Source: Plasmodium coatneyi (taxonomy: Eukaryota > Apicomplexa > Aconoidasida > Haemosporida > Plasmodiidae). Taken from it: 64,000 nt of DNA. Positions 32,701 to 40,417 of the stretch are shown here, one piece after another. Numbering within the stretch: the stretch's first letter is position 1; the number at the start of each line of letters is the position of its first letter. The notes beneath the pieces are model-generated. The model was not told where the DNA came from, searched no databases, and worked only from the letters and a program-made list of their open reading frames with translations. The stretch is from positions 992,001-1,056,000 of the forward strand of contig NC_033556.1 of NCBI RefSeq assembly GCF_001680005.1, given 5' to 3'. Position numbers and translations under genes: made by a program.

Positions 32701-33717
32701 TTGATCCCGTTTATCGTGTTGATCACGTTCATCGGTTTGGCTACTCTGGTCGCTCTGATCGCTTTGGTCACTCTGATCGCTCTCATCATTTGCGCGTCCG
32801 CCCTTTTGGTCTTTCTCCCCACTGCTGCTTCCTTCTTCATCACCACTCCTACCTGCACCGTGGGTCTTGTCCTCATTTTCTTTCCCCCCCTGTTCGCGGT
32901 CATCACGGGGAAAGTCACCACAAGCTGATTCGTCTCGAGTGCCGCTTCCCTTATCATTGGCCTTATCGTTGGCCTTATCATTCGCACTACCCCCCACTCC
33001 TGCCGTGCACTCTATCGAAGGTGGTGCATTCCGCGTGCCGTCCCCATTACAGTGGAAACTGCTGTGCGTACATTGGGGGGAATCCTCAGAGTGGTGCCTT
33101 TTCCTTCCTCTTGTTTTCTGTACCTCCATCACAGCAACATCTTTTATTGTCCTGCTGTGGCTTCTTCTTCTTGGATTCATCTGCTTGGCCAATTGTCTTA
33201 TGGGGTTTACAAAAATGGAGTTTAAAAATGGGAAGAAGTTCCTCTTTGCGTGTGACATTGCGCCTTCGCGTTTTACGCATCCGTGGATGAGCGTGACAAG
33301 ATGGGGTGATTCACCTTCTCGACGGAGGGGTTGGACCTTCTTTTTTTTCTTCTTTTTCCTTCTTAACCCCTCCTTCGGGTTACATATTAAATATACATCA
33401 AATGGGTTACTTCCCCGTAGCACCCTTTTATATATGTCGCTTTTCACCCTTTTAATTTTTGTGATACTTTGTTCATACCCCATTGGGGGCAACACCCGAC
33501 CCCCCCTGTACAGCCTCTTCCGTTTTTTCGTCTCCCTTTTTTTGTGGTGTACCCTCACGTTTCCCCTTATTTCCCCAACGTGTATAGAATAATCCGTTTC
33601 TGTATACTTAAGAATTGCTCCCTTGGCAACATTCAGGGGGGAGCAAGCTGTTGGGGGTGTCACCTGGCCCCCTTGGCTCTGATCCCGATCTGCTGTTGTG
33701 CCTTCCATTTTGGGCAT
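23800..33717 (-). CDS. LSD2: LSD2-like lysine-specific histone demethylase: flavin amine oxidase plus extended PHD finger
   Basis: This single-exon gene encodes 3305 residues. An FAD-binding dinucleotide fold begins at about 638 (VVIIGAGLSGLAAAYVLL, GxGxxG at 644-649, then the acidic end of strand 2 in VTVYEARNRIGGKF). The amine-oxidase fold closes at about 1494-1525 with VLFAGEHTHNSGCSSLVSSF, the C-terminal FAD motif of the LSD/MAO family. These enzymes oxidatively demethylate mono- and dimethyl lysine on histone H3. A Cys/His-rich module at 1659-1774 (CILC, CHKDC, CSIC, CNNFLHVNC, CYKH) matches an extended PHD finger, implying chromatin reading. About 310 residues (895-1205) interrupt the oxidase between VTVPIGVLK and IEFIPKLPKWK. 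The N-terminal 600 and C-terminal 1500 residues are low complexity, with Asp-Gln repeats, a Thr/Ala tract and poly-Lys. I see no SWIRM or tower domain. From memory it corresponds to P. falciparum LSD2. Confidence 0.92.
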   Translation of the reverse strand: MPKMEGTTADRDQSQGGQVTPPTACSPLNVAKGAILKYTETDYSIHVGEIRGNVRVHHKKRETKKRKRLYRGGRVLPPMGYEQSITKIKRVKSDIYKRVLRGSNPFDVYLICNPKEGLRRKKKKKKKVQPLRREGESPHLVTLIHGCVKREGAMSHAKRNFFPFLNSIFVNPIRQLAKQMNPRRRSHSRTIKDVAVMEVQKTRGRKRHHSEDSPQCTHSSFHCNGDGTRNAPPSIECTAGVGGSANDKANDKANDKGSGTRDESACGDFPRDDREQGGKENEDKTHGAGRSGDEEGSSSGEKDQKGGRANDESDQSDQSDQSDQSSQTDERDQHDKRDQRDQRDQHDQCDKRGRSRGNHPGRESQPSSSFKSNRAMYTSAKVQTQITKCTRRRKKIVVSSSTSNDNESSIYNIFEEDFSFFYPNNSNPFSYCGSDNRDRTWGRMCNPYEVNKDTNWKNRMDHLYNAKGGVEYTQTGYRSQMGIFQEGVFVPSDGGALDGLSDQNGGKTNQRRKKKKKRKKKKKKKKIMDRMDNTVDPMGEEEQTDVINPGKAHRNTQRHTQIGNLGGYSDHYTPSSSKNSFTYSEQVDICDKTNANIFLYKKENILHLKKTHDRNKKKKNYNDIIHHIDTIVSVNRKVKVVIIGAGLSGLAAAYVLLNHNVDVTVYEARNRIGGKFFYSPNGKKNYLGEMDFLINRNNPLINFCLKKNIYHKDVNRHLYKHYIYFNGKKIYKHEMRSEFFKVLYKLRFYYDQIFNSAFFHNLKNKNAILRMSLGEAIRAEIAKMKSEKNPKSLHVKLYVSYIEATAGIDLDSLSIQYLFYNLSFLDVLQNICCNFELTEIFKRLKKNLVIKKNKIVNKIYAYNGNIKIGFCNHVDNRLYDYCIVTVPIGVLKDSVKFFGRKNKGRTHHRGCTIQMGTLKRIGEIPHIADPPNTDQHTATCAATPQGDNFPQAQLKQPQRGDHPKCVTTLEVNGEFPHREGLSIHPPSESHSAPPCGINHNQNTSTSSDYLINNIDVTTNDNRSTCRLKGSSNNGVVYFSGEGCTSVARCSSETNSNNLNVCEVDKPCDLLCGTVCSRLDQDRTPNGYSLEKAHAESPHTSYRQGTLSDGKNTHIFNHGNRVISKEGNPKGSTLHNNISQQRVAKYAECISGDLPKGGINRVDPAEGRKQNGKQKRKKHSKGDPAGKPHGNPRSHPNTTVRDLPDQESTGLIEFIPKLPKWKTNSIQRLGVTKNNKIVVTLKERIVESTQNVSIFFNHKKGKREGIPPKEVVSREVSNRDDLFRTPSLTPDRGSSSSCRPSNAHLANNTSMDISLSTEVSNSTEDKNGQGELLGGDTHNGGMSIEETRMNIDGAVHCENGPPTKRPHNRSHVYRRADESSFMGCLKRERLINGQKYRSTYNSHIRTDKYNHLIFYSAHPVIALFLKNRYRKKTAKLSKKRIVTDCKAFLKDLLPGIKIEKICYYDWVGNRFSRGLNSFIGRRTLQIDKDILSFPVNRVLFAGEHTHNSGCSSLVSSFLSGKREAYRIIEKINKSIYKNKLVKYFYSRETSGEVEVPSGRCTITVDSGGIDAGNPTYMNGEGSLVRKYNDNSRPSDQPGNTAPPQKGYNRHVHHPTYGEAKNPKEITLKDVDSNYFLHIYDDEVIGLERKEYNAWFQNVRCILCNEKQTLSRLFIGVIKLKHKNGSYLKYTCHKDCLYFNNYTYNHVYGNRYFNLTVLFNFLFYKRCSICLLNFPSLKCSLKNCNNFLHVNCASSYLSWPNFSKTSRHEILYCYKHQYMHGIYHNYYEEEGSENFLRVRRGRDSRGGYLLGVDAGEGQMRRDQKGIIERENWDDDDPYRYSDRHTDYNSFLLPLHGCYPPLRDGTNQPTKKNFALSANQSPFHYTDGFCNPPRSSIKNKYPPIEELTDNVHANISKLMKHYRDKNDQRSAQTDLTTNLRSFNYVSENLYMYVKKKYTKAFPSSDPLSALLRELPFRGEANPGEVLRGLDRGLLGLSYLNRDVLLLNGLLRISRLHGVGSYCQPDVMLPMDGRYDGFQEQEFSEHLHSYQKDTNANSVERKRHETNPVKATNRANATNLRNDATLGSTRSGAFLTEEDSAILKLMCEQGVFGTPKKGGRFYQPSSRHMQVDRNTNRVEGQTKRRDDTRIHTYRGMRRGDSSREGPIGAANADNAELREQTKQRQMQQMKDANPPESIPHVDRLNCNLMLHLLSNYFQEVRQSKKRIMNNTGGLYTPDGRTNGANWENAEGDSFQKQLPKEAQKRIGGIMSYPQNVAHKENQINMEAQQNNNRFASEDCIDQTNIVSRQMHTGVAKLAEPNQSKKKKNVPHDNKLEVLYKLYLDKNNLPYSDEKENDPSPNGTGKRLFRNKLLENYYHILNGNLRREKMKQSGMDANQRNGTPRENAGRRSHVPMSQHTQQGEVPPTAQAIQVETVLSNQDRRRGDSSTTSQRESHPEEHISSRTAHEINVRKEQIKENQNQNIRSHSHVEPANYIKRKTLLHEEQPIDYKGTRFFHTQNGRKNQFLPHDGVAKMRRQEDINQRVHIIDDIIEGEKSCSYNSRVLGKEKKKKNYTNAPDHTIEQLLFNHFGGAESVRILNSLSRREKEQLISILLNVKGEAGDSVVENGQEEDQTDEMQGLQDGERQREENSHGANSFSPLIHTKSNPPTEQHGLSNGNNWTYNRRRKRKGAASLSYDDGEEGYFTDGGPSKAACSAAPPAHSEHNRTNPLSTNGMPTNEKESSMSSSNQSKQKGRIRENNVPTPMGNSSDEKEKKKKLNTASSNVSSPSSALIRNSGRNDYYGGVFPFYVCEENKERVSNWKDNYHIRGDIPRRYISRRGSAANYTTYKELGTHQFNRSSRTHSHQYDGRPPIRIRTNLTSYSDLERRSLVRGRRSRSRTGSGRFGDYHKDRITRRKLAHVGGRWGLATATTTTATTATTTCTTATEGTATTTASDPFNGSNSKEQVNTSERTQFSAPLPGEPKRNNAKETTHSGNNTNNQVQSYHEGSNTKRNNHDLDKLLHLIRSSQHIRTDKEQATQINRIVSELANSSFNTERGIHPSTITTDCTQISAHHGGEESTQDATQRRNNNLSRRKDPNYNLRPLKNSIYDGGRIMKERTANYTDDGPAHTAMMENRPASRLFDHQRGTSVPPGVAPPANVDQNKEAQIVGRQKNITGYLIDWGNSTSANAANSTNAANLGNEANTGNFPHEDGRSKSNNCQPPQVEGLHSSAYDTDLSSSHMGTQATYSFIQYNLRNNNLINNVLSDMKSNLPQHNLVKTSNSCAYPDAMEDTKDVSFYHSKKRRKL

Positions 33718-34489
33718 GAAAACAAGACGAATATGCTAATGGGCTAAATTTGCGTTACCTCAAAATTGAACAACAAACACATTTGCATGTGATGACGCAA
33801 AAGGGCCAATGCTGTTACGTAACTCGATGTCGTTAGGAAAGCGGTAGGGGAAGTGCAGGACCCGATCTCATCTTCCTTGTGCCACCGTGTGGGGGATTAT
33901 TAACCTTAAGTGTTTTTTTTTTCTTCTTCAAATTGTAACCTATCCTTGGAATGCAATTCGATGGATGTCTTCTCGAATGAGTAACTTTTAATCATCCCCT
34001 TTTTCTTAAAATTAGCACAAATGGAGAATCGTCTTTTGAGGAGCCAACTTCCTGGACATTACTGTTGATGCGTGCCGTAGGGAAGAGACACTTCCACCGG
34101 GTTGCTAATCTGTCTATTCGGCAGCTATGCAGGAAGTGCGGCCTAGGTGAAGGTACACAACATAGAGCGTTCCCTTAACCGATGTGATAGCACCGAATGC
34201 AAATTTAATTACGCTGCGAATTATTCTGACAGGGGAACAACTATCGGGCCAAAAAAAAAAAAAAAAAAAACTGGCGCGATAATGAAGGAGTCTATTCGCA
34301 ATCGTCGTGTTGAGCATACCACAGTAAACACATGGCAGCATACCCACATGAGCAAAATTTTTCCTTTTCCTCATTCATGTAATTATCAAACTTGTCCAAC
34401 GGGTTGGTACACATACGTGCATACGCATGGGGGGACCCTAGACGAATGTTTCTTCTAAATCATTTAAACGCAAAAACGTTGGAGTGGGT

Positions 34490-34521
<32 letters not shown>

Positions 34522-35227
34522 CCCAACACATTCTTCTACCTTCACTTGTGCATAGTCTGTGTAATTACATGAATAGGCGAGTGTAAATTTGCACGTTTGT
34601 GTGTGTATACTTCTGTTAAGGATTTAGTGGGGGCGATTCTGCTTTGGCAAACCCTCCCCACAGAGTGTACATACAATATAGGGGTAAAGTGCTGTGTTTA
34701 GAAAATTGTATCTACATTAGTTTGCGCGTGATGTAGTGTGGCGCGCCAGGGGGGGATTCAACCAAGGAGTGTATAGCGTGTAAAGAAAAACGTGTATAGA
34801 AAAATGTGGAAGCTGAACGGTTAAAAGAAGCTAAGAATAACACTAGAGATAGAAACAGTGACCCAGTGGGAAGAAGAAAAATTCACACATTTGTTAACCA
34901 CATAAAACGGGGAAACGCACAAAAGGATAAGCACACGTGGTTCAAGCATACCTTAGGCCACAGTGAAGTTGGTATAATTAATGGGGAAAAAAAAAATTAA
35001 AAAAAAAAAAAAAAAAAAAATAGAATGAAAAATGTAAGGGAAAGAAAAAAACGCATGCCTTTTTGTTGATTCGTAAAGCTGCTTTAAAATAACTTTTGTG
35101 AGAAATTATTTTCCATGTGGAAATGGGGGTTCACCCGGTGCGGGTGTGGCGTCGCCAAATGGGGCAAGAAGGAAGGCAGTGTGAAGGGTAGTCACAGGGA
35201 AGAAAAAAAAAAAAGAATGCAAAGAGG

Positions 35228-35299
35228 AACGCAAAATGCAACGTATAATACAACGTATAATGCAACGTGTAATGCAACGTGTAATGCAACGTGCAATGC
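35228..35299. repeat. 12-bp tandem repeat, six copies
   Basis: Six consecutive 12-base units of the form AACGTRYAATRC are visible, such as AACGTATAATGC and AACGTGTAATGC, with few differences between copies; the first unit (AACGCAAAATGC) is the most diverged. The array lies in the LSD2-PMI spacer. Such minisatellites are commonly length-variable between strains. Confidence 0.9.
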
Positions 35300-36359
35300 A
35301 ACACAACCGGCCAATCTAACCTGTGTGTTGCGCGTTTTTTTTTAAAAAATTAATTCAAATAAAGGAGCATCAAAGGAAAGGTTACAAGGGGTGTGCAATG
35401 TATGCGATGAATTCTGCTTTCATTTTTCTTTCGTTTTCTTTTAAAACGTTGGAAAGGGTGTGGATTGCAAATGGGAAGGGGAGGTTCTACAGGGGCGGCG
35501 CCGGGTACACACATGCAAGCCGGGAAGGTAGTCTCAAAGGGTTATCCTTAAAGGGTTCTCCGAAGGTATGCCCACTTACCAGCACGCACTGGCGTGTGCA
35601 CGATGTAGGTCATAGGACACTCGTTCAATCCTCGGGCTGGAATACTGCCTCACCTCCAGGGAGCATACAAATAGGACACGGAGTGGTGCAACCTACAGTC
35701 AGGCGGGTGTGCGTGGGGCAACTGCTCAGGGTGGAAAAACACAATGAAAAATCACATACGGTAATTGGCTGTTAAATTAAAATTCAAACCCTGTAACAAT
35801 GAAGGGAGAAGGGGAAAACACAAACAAAGGAGCGAACGTACGATGGAGGAGGTAGAGTATGTAGGGGATACTTGGCACTGCGCGAGGGAAGAGGCGTGCT
35901 AGCACGTGTCAACAGTATCCACGCAGTGAGGTAGACGAGGTCGACGCAGGTATGGCAAAAAACTCACATGTATAAATGGCTGGAATTATTCTAACCCCTC
36001 CACGGGGGGGAAAAAAAAGAACATATATACATATGTGTGTATACACGTATGATGTGAAAATTGGTTCTGTTCGAAGCGAAATGAACAGACATGCAAGAAG
36101 GACAACCACGTGGGCTTAAACGTGCAGAGGTTGGGAGGGTAGACGGGCCTACTTTGTAGACGCACGTACGTTCCACCAATTTGCGTGTGGAAGAGGCATC
36201 GCAACATGTAGGCGGGCACAATTAAGAAAGCAGCACGGGTGTATAGAGGGTGTAAAAGTTCAACTGCTACACTATTGCGACTGTGCCAAGGTGGAACCAG
36301 GATGGAAAAAAAATATATACACAGGCACAATTGGAGTTAAGAAGTCAACTCTTGGGAGA

Positions 36360-36399
<40 letters not shown>

Positions 36400-37692
36400 T
36401 TCGGGTGTCCACAGGATTGTGGATATATCAAAAAAGGGAGTAAAATGAGTGGAAAAAGAAAGTTAAACGAATGGAGAAGGGGAGTTATTTTTTTTGTTGA
36501 CTGGTTTTTACTCTTTCGTTCATTTGTTCTCGCGTGTTCTTAATTTATTTTTTACGCGTGAGCAGTTTTATATTTTGATAATTTCATTTTTCCTTTTATT
36601 TTAGCTTAGGGTTTCACTTTATAAGAGTTCTCTTGCGCTCCGTCGTGCTGCCTATATGTGGGCACTCTCACCACGTAGGCACACCTGGCGTTCAGGAGGA
36701 TGGTAGAGCGAATAGCGCGTGTGACGTGTATGTGCACGTGTAGAATTTTTATTTGGAGAGACTCAGAGTTGGCGTGCACGCAAGAGGGTTGTGCGTTTGG
36801 GAGGCATCTCACGTGGGGAAGTACATCTGCTGGGTGGCAGATCTGTCGAGAGGCAGATCGGATGGAAACTAGTTGGGTGGCTACTCAGTTGTTAGTATGT
36901 TGGCCTGTTCACCTGTTCGCCTGAGCGTTTTTCCCCTAAATTCACTCAAAAAGTGGAACGCGAACATTCGACTATTTGCAGATCTAGGCGCAAGTGGGCC
37001 AGGTTGCCCTCTACCTCGCACGACAGCACTTTTTTCCCCTTAACAAGTGGGCGTTGGCGCGAGGCTCTCCGTGCATGCACATTCGCATGCAAGGTTGAGC
37101 GCGGATTTGTATGCATGTGGTGTGGTAAGCAAATAGGCACGCACATGTATTTGCCGTACACATATATATATGTGCTTTTTTTTTTTTTTAATTTTTCTTT
37201 TTATGAGTTTTTTTTTTTTCCTCGCCTAGTGAAACGCGCACCCCAGGTGTGCTAACTGAAGGAACTCACAAATAGTAACCCTAATTTGGCATCAAACTTG
37301 GGATCCACCACACTGCCGAAAAATAGAGAAAGGGGCCCTCTATACATGCACGTTATTTTGCGTAAAATTGGAAGAAGGGGGATTCACAAAAGGGACCTCC
37401 ATTTGTAAAAAAGAAGAAGGTGGAAAAAAGAGGAGGAAAAAAAAAAGAGAAAAAAATAGGTGAAAGAAAGAGGAAAAAAGAACACGCAGGGAAGGTATGT
37501 GTTCACGTGACTACCCTTCTAACAGGGTAGAAAAGGAGAAGGAAGTCCCCTTCGTTTCGTATGATACGTATATAGGCACATCGGTTGAGAGTCCTGCACA
37601 TGCGACCGACGCGGAAACTGCAGAGTGGGGCACCATCACACAACTGGTAGGAAAGGAAACTCGGAAAGTTCCCATTACCATCAATACATGGC

Positions 37693-37730
<38 letters not shown>

Positions 37731-38741
37731 TGGTTCATTTGTATGAACAGAATGGCCCATGTAGAGTGCATGCACGGGTAAGCAAACGTGAATAAAATAT
37801 AATATGCATAAACATTGCCGGAGGGAAATATGCTGACTTGAGCTTGCGGGAACTTTTGCGTTGGGCCGCTTTTATGGGTGCTAATCTTGGAGGCGGCTGC
37901 ACAAGAAGGCACTGCATACACTAACGGGGGTGTTAGAAAGCCCTAGGTAGTATAAAATAACAGCACTATGAATATATATGTAAAGTATACGTATATGTAT
38001 GTGTATGTATGCAATATACCTGCCGCAGCAAGCACAAAAAAAGAACCGTTGCCCAAGTGTAGGCGGAGAGGTAATGTCGGAATATTAAGGAGCAACTTTT
38101 TTTTAAAAAATACACGCGTGAAGGTTTACACAGTGGAGTGAATAAAATAGAGCAACATATAGGAGAAAAGACTACTGGTGCTAAAATCGCATAAACACAT
38201 CACAAGAAGGAACACAATTTAAAAAAAAAAAAGAAAACGGGGAAAAAGATGCTTAACGAAACGCGTTTTACCCCGCCATTTGTACACTGAAAAAAAATGT
38301 AAAAAAAAAAAAAAAAAAAAAAAAAACATTTTTATGACATATATTTCTTTTTGTTGTTTTTTTTATTAGTATTTTTATAACATAGAAAAGTATGAAAAAA
38401 AAATTAAAAGTTACAAGAAAAAAATAGAAGCATGAAAGGAGTAGTAGTAAGGAAGCAGCGACAAAGGAGATGTTGCAAAAGAAGAGAGATTCTTCTAACA
38501 TTTACAACGCGCATGTACGAGAATAATTTACACGAGCGAATACACGCTTACGGAGGGTATAATTCACACGATATGTAAATATAAAGCATACCCTTTTTGT
38601 ACACTTAAGGGAGGATACATCCCTGTGTTGGAAAACGCAGTTGTGTATGAGCAGGTGTAGTGGCAACGCGTGGAGAGCGACAAACAGTTGTTTTTAACAA
38701 CGCTCGTATGGGAGCCCCCCTCATTGCATGCTGACAACGGG

Positions 38742-38774
<33 letters not shown>

Positions 38775-40332
38775 AAGCGAACGCAATTGTGCATGTAGTG
38801 TATGTTAACCTATGTATCATTTTGCCTGCGCTGTGCGAACGAGGAAATTTTCGCAAACTTGCGGAAGAAATAAATCATCGGAAGAGAGGTTCGTGAGCGG
38901 GAGAGCGACGTAGAGAAGGAAAGAAGCAGCAAGGGGAATCCCACTATTGAGCAAAGCAGAACCAGAAGTGTGCCTCAAAATACACCGGAGTGGAAAGTGC
39001 CAATCCATCTTGTGGTACCTATGAACACCTCTGTGTACGTTGGTAAATCGAGTGAGAAGAGGCATGGCAAGTGGGAAAAAATTGTATTAGGAGCAATTTT
39101 TTTTAAAAATAAAAAACGTCCCACGAATTGGCATAATAATATGAGAGTAAAATATGCGTTCGCCAAATAAGTGCGTGAAGTCATTTGGCCGTTTGCTCAT
39201 TTTCATTTGTGTGTAAGTGAGTGCGGTCATGGGAGGGCAGGAGCGATCCATTGCTTAAGCCTCTGCATGTGTTTGTGTATCTGTATGTCTCTGCTCAGGA
39301 GAAGTATGCTCCCCCCCACCGCTCACCCGCCTGTATGAGTATTTGCAAAGCGCGGGTGGAAACCACTTGGTACGTTTTCATGAAATTGTTTTGTATGTAC
39401 ATACGAGAGGGTGAATGTAACCACTTCCTTTCGTGACTCCGCTTTGGGTGAGTATGCAGGCCGTCCACCCGACGGGCAAATGCAAAATCGCCCCTGTGTC
39501 TATGTTTTTTTTTTTTTTTATTTTTTTACTTGCCATTTCGGAGAGCATGTGTCCTAATAAAGATGTGACAACCTTTACGTAATAAATATAGTTATTTTAT
39601 TTTATTATTTTTTTTAATTTTTTTTTTTTTTATTTTTTTTTATTTTTACTTTATTTTTTTTTTTTTTGTGGCGTGTACGTTGGCAAAGGTCCGTTTTGGC
39701 CATCTGTGAGTGCACGTTTGTTTTCTGATTCGCTTCACTCCATGTTGTGTTTTGTTTAGTCTTTAAGGTATTTCGAGTTTATGTGAGTGAATCATACGTG
39801 CTACGTGTATTAAGGGAAGATATACCCGCCCCTGCCCTTTTCCAGAACGCTTGGAACTTCGCGAACGGTGATACTTAACCGATTCGTGGGGGGCATTCCG
39901 CAGTGAGAGCGTATTGCAGAGGTTCGAAGCGAATCGGGAGATTTACTCAAGTGGGAGCTCCAACTGTTCGCCTGTTGCAGATTTGTAACATACCCAGGCA
40001 GGAGATAGGACAAGAGGCTTCTTCCCACTAGAGCGGAGCCCCATTTTCGCCACAATTGGGACGATGTTGTGTAGTTAGAAGGCTTCCGCCTGTCGACGCA
40101 GCACAAGAGAAAAAAAAAAAAAAAAAAAAAAAACATACATACATATATATTTATATATATACCCTTCCGAGGTGTGCGATTTGCGCATGTGCACTTGTTT
40201 GTGTGTCCTCGCGCGTTGATGCCACCATTGTTTCCGATTGTATGTTTTAAAAGTACAATTTTTTTGTGGAGTCTACATTGTGCCATTTAGCTGTTCACAC
40301 TTTTTTCCCCGCGGAGGGCTCGCTCGTTCGTA

Positions 40333-40397
40333 TAGCTAGCCATTTTGAAGTAGCCAAATTGGGAATTAAAAAAAAAAAAAAAAAAAAAAATACAATT
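40333..40397 (+). repeat. Dispersed repeat, copy A (poly-A containing)
   Basis: A unit starting TAGCTAGCCATTTTGAAGTA, continuing GCCAAATTGGGAATT, then a run of about 23 A bases and TACAATT. A nearly identical unit occurs at 60331-60399, differing by one A in the GCCAA(A)TTGG part and by A-run length. This copy ends 20 bases before the PMI start codon, so it probably lies in the PMI 5' UTR or core promoter. Its nature is unknown. Confidence 0.85.
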
Positions 40398-40417
40398 TCA
40401 TTCGACCAGACAACAAA

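Larger units (their letters stand above)
33718..40417. other. Long divergent spacer between LSD2 and PMI
   Basis: At 6.7 kb this is the longest gene-free stretch in the window. It separates two genes firing in opposite directions. It holds many homopolymer tracts (34250-34270, 34491-34520, 35000-35020, 36363-36394, 37699-37727, 38300-38326, 38742-38771), a T-rich block at 39580-39667, TATG/TACG-type microsatellite sequence near 37970-38020 and 40131-40160, a 12-base tandem repeat at 35228-35299, and a dispersed repeat copy at 40333-40397. No open frame shows a domain, and I could not assign a tRNA or snRNA. Long 5' UTRs or non-coding transcripts are possible but unproven. Confidence 0.55.

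Noticed and set aside
32867..33592. 241-codon plus-strand open frame inside the LSD2 5' end
   Set aside because: It is antisense to the LSD2 N-terminus and rich in Phe/Leu/Ser from purine-rich coding on the other strand.
35560..35670. tRNA-like stretch with a GTTCAATCC T-loop-like sequence
   Set aside because: I could not pair acceptor, D and anticodon stems around it, and there is no A-box at the right distance.
37159..37174. Perfect 16-base palindrome CACATATATATATGTG
   Set aside because: It is mostly alternating AT, common by chance in such spacers, and nothing around it suggests function.
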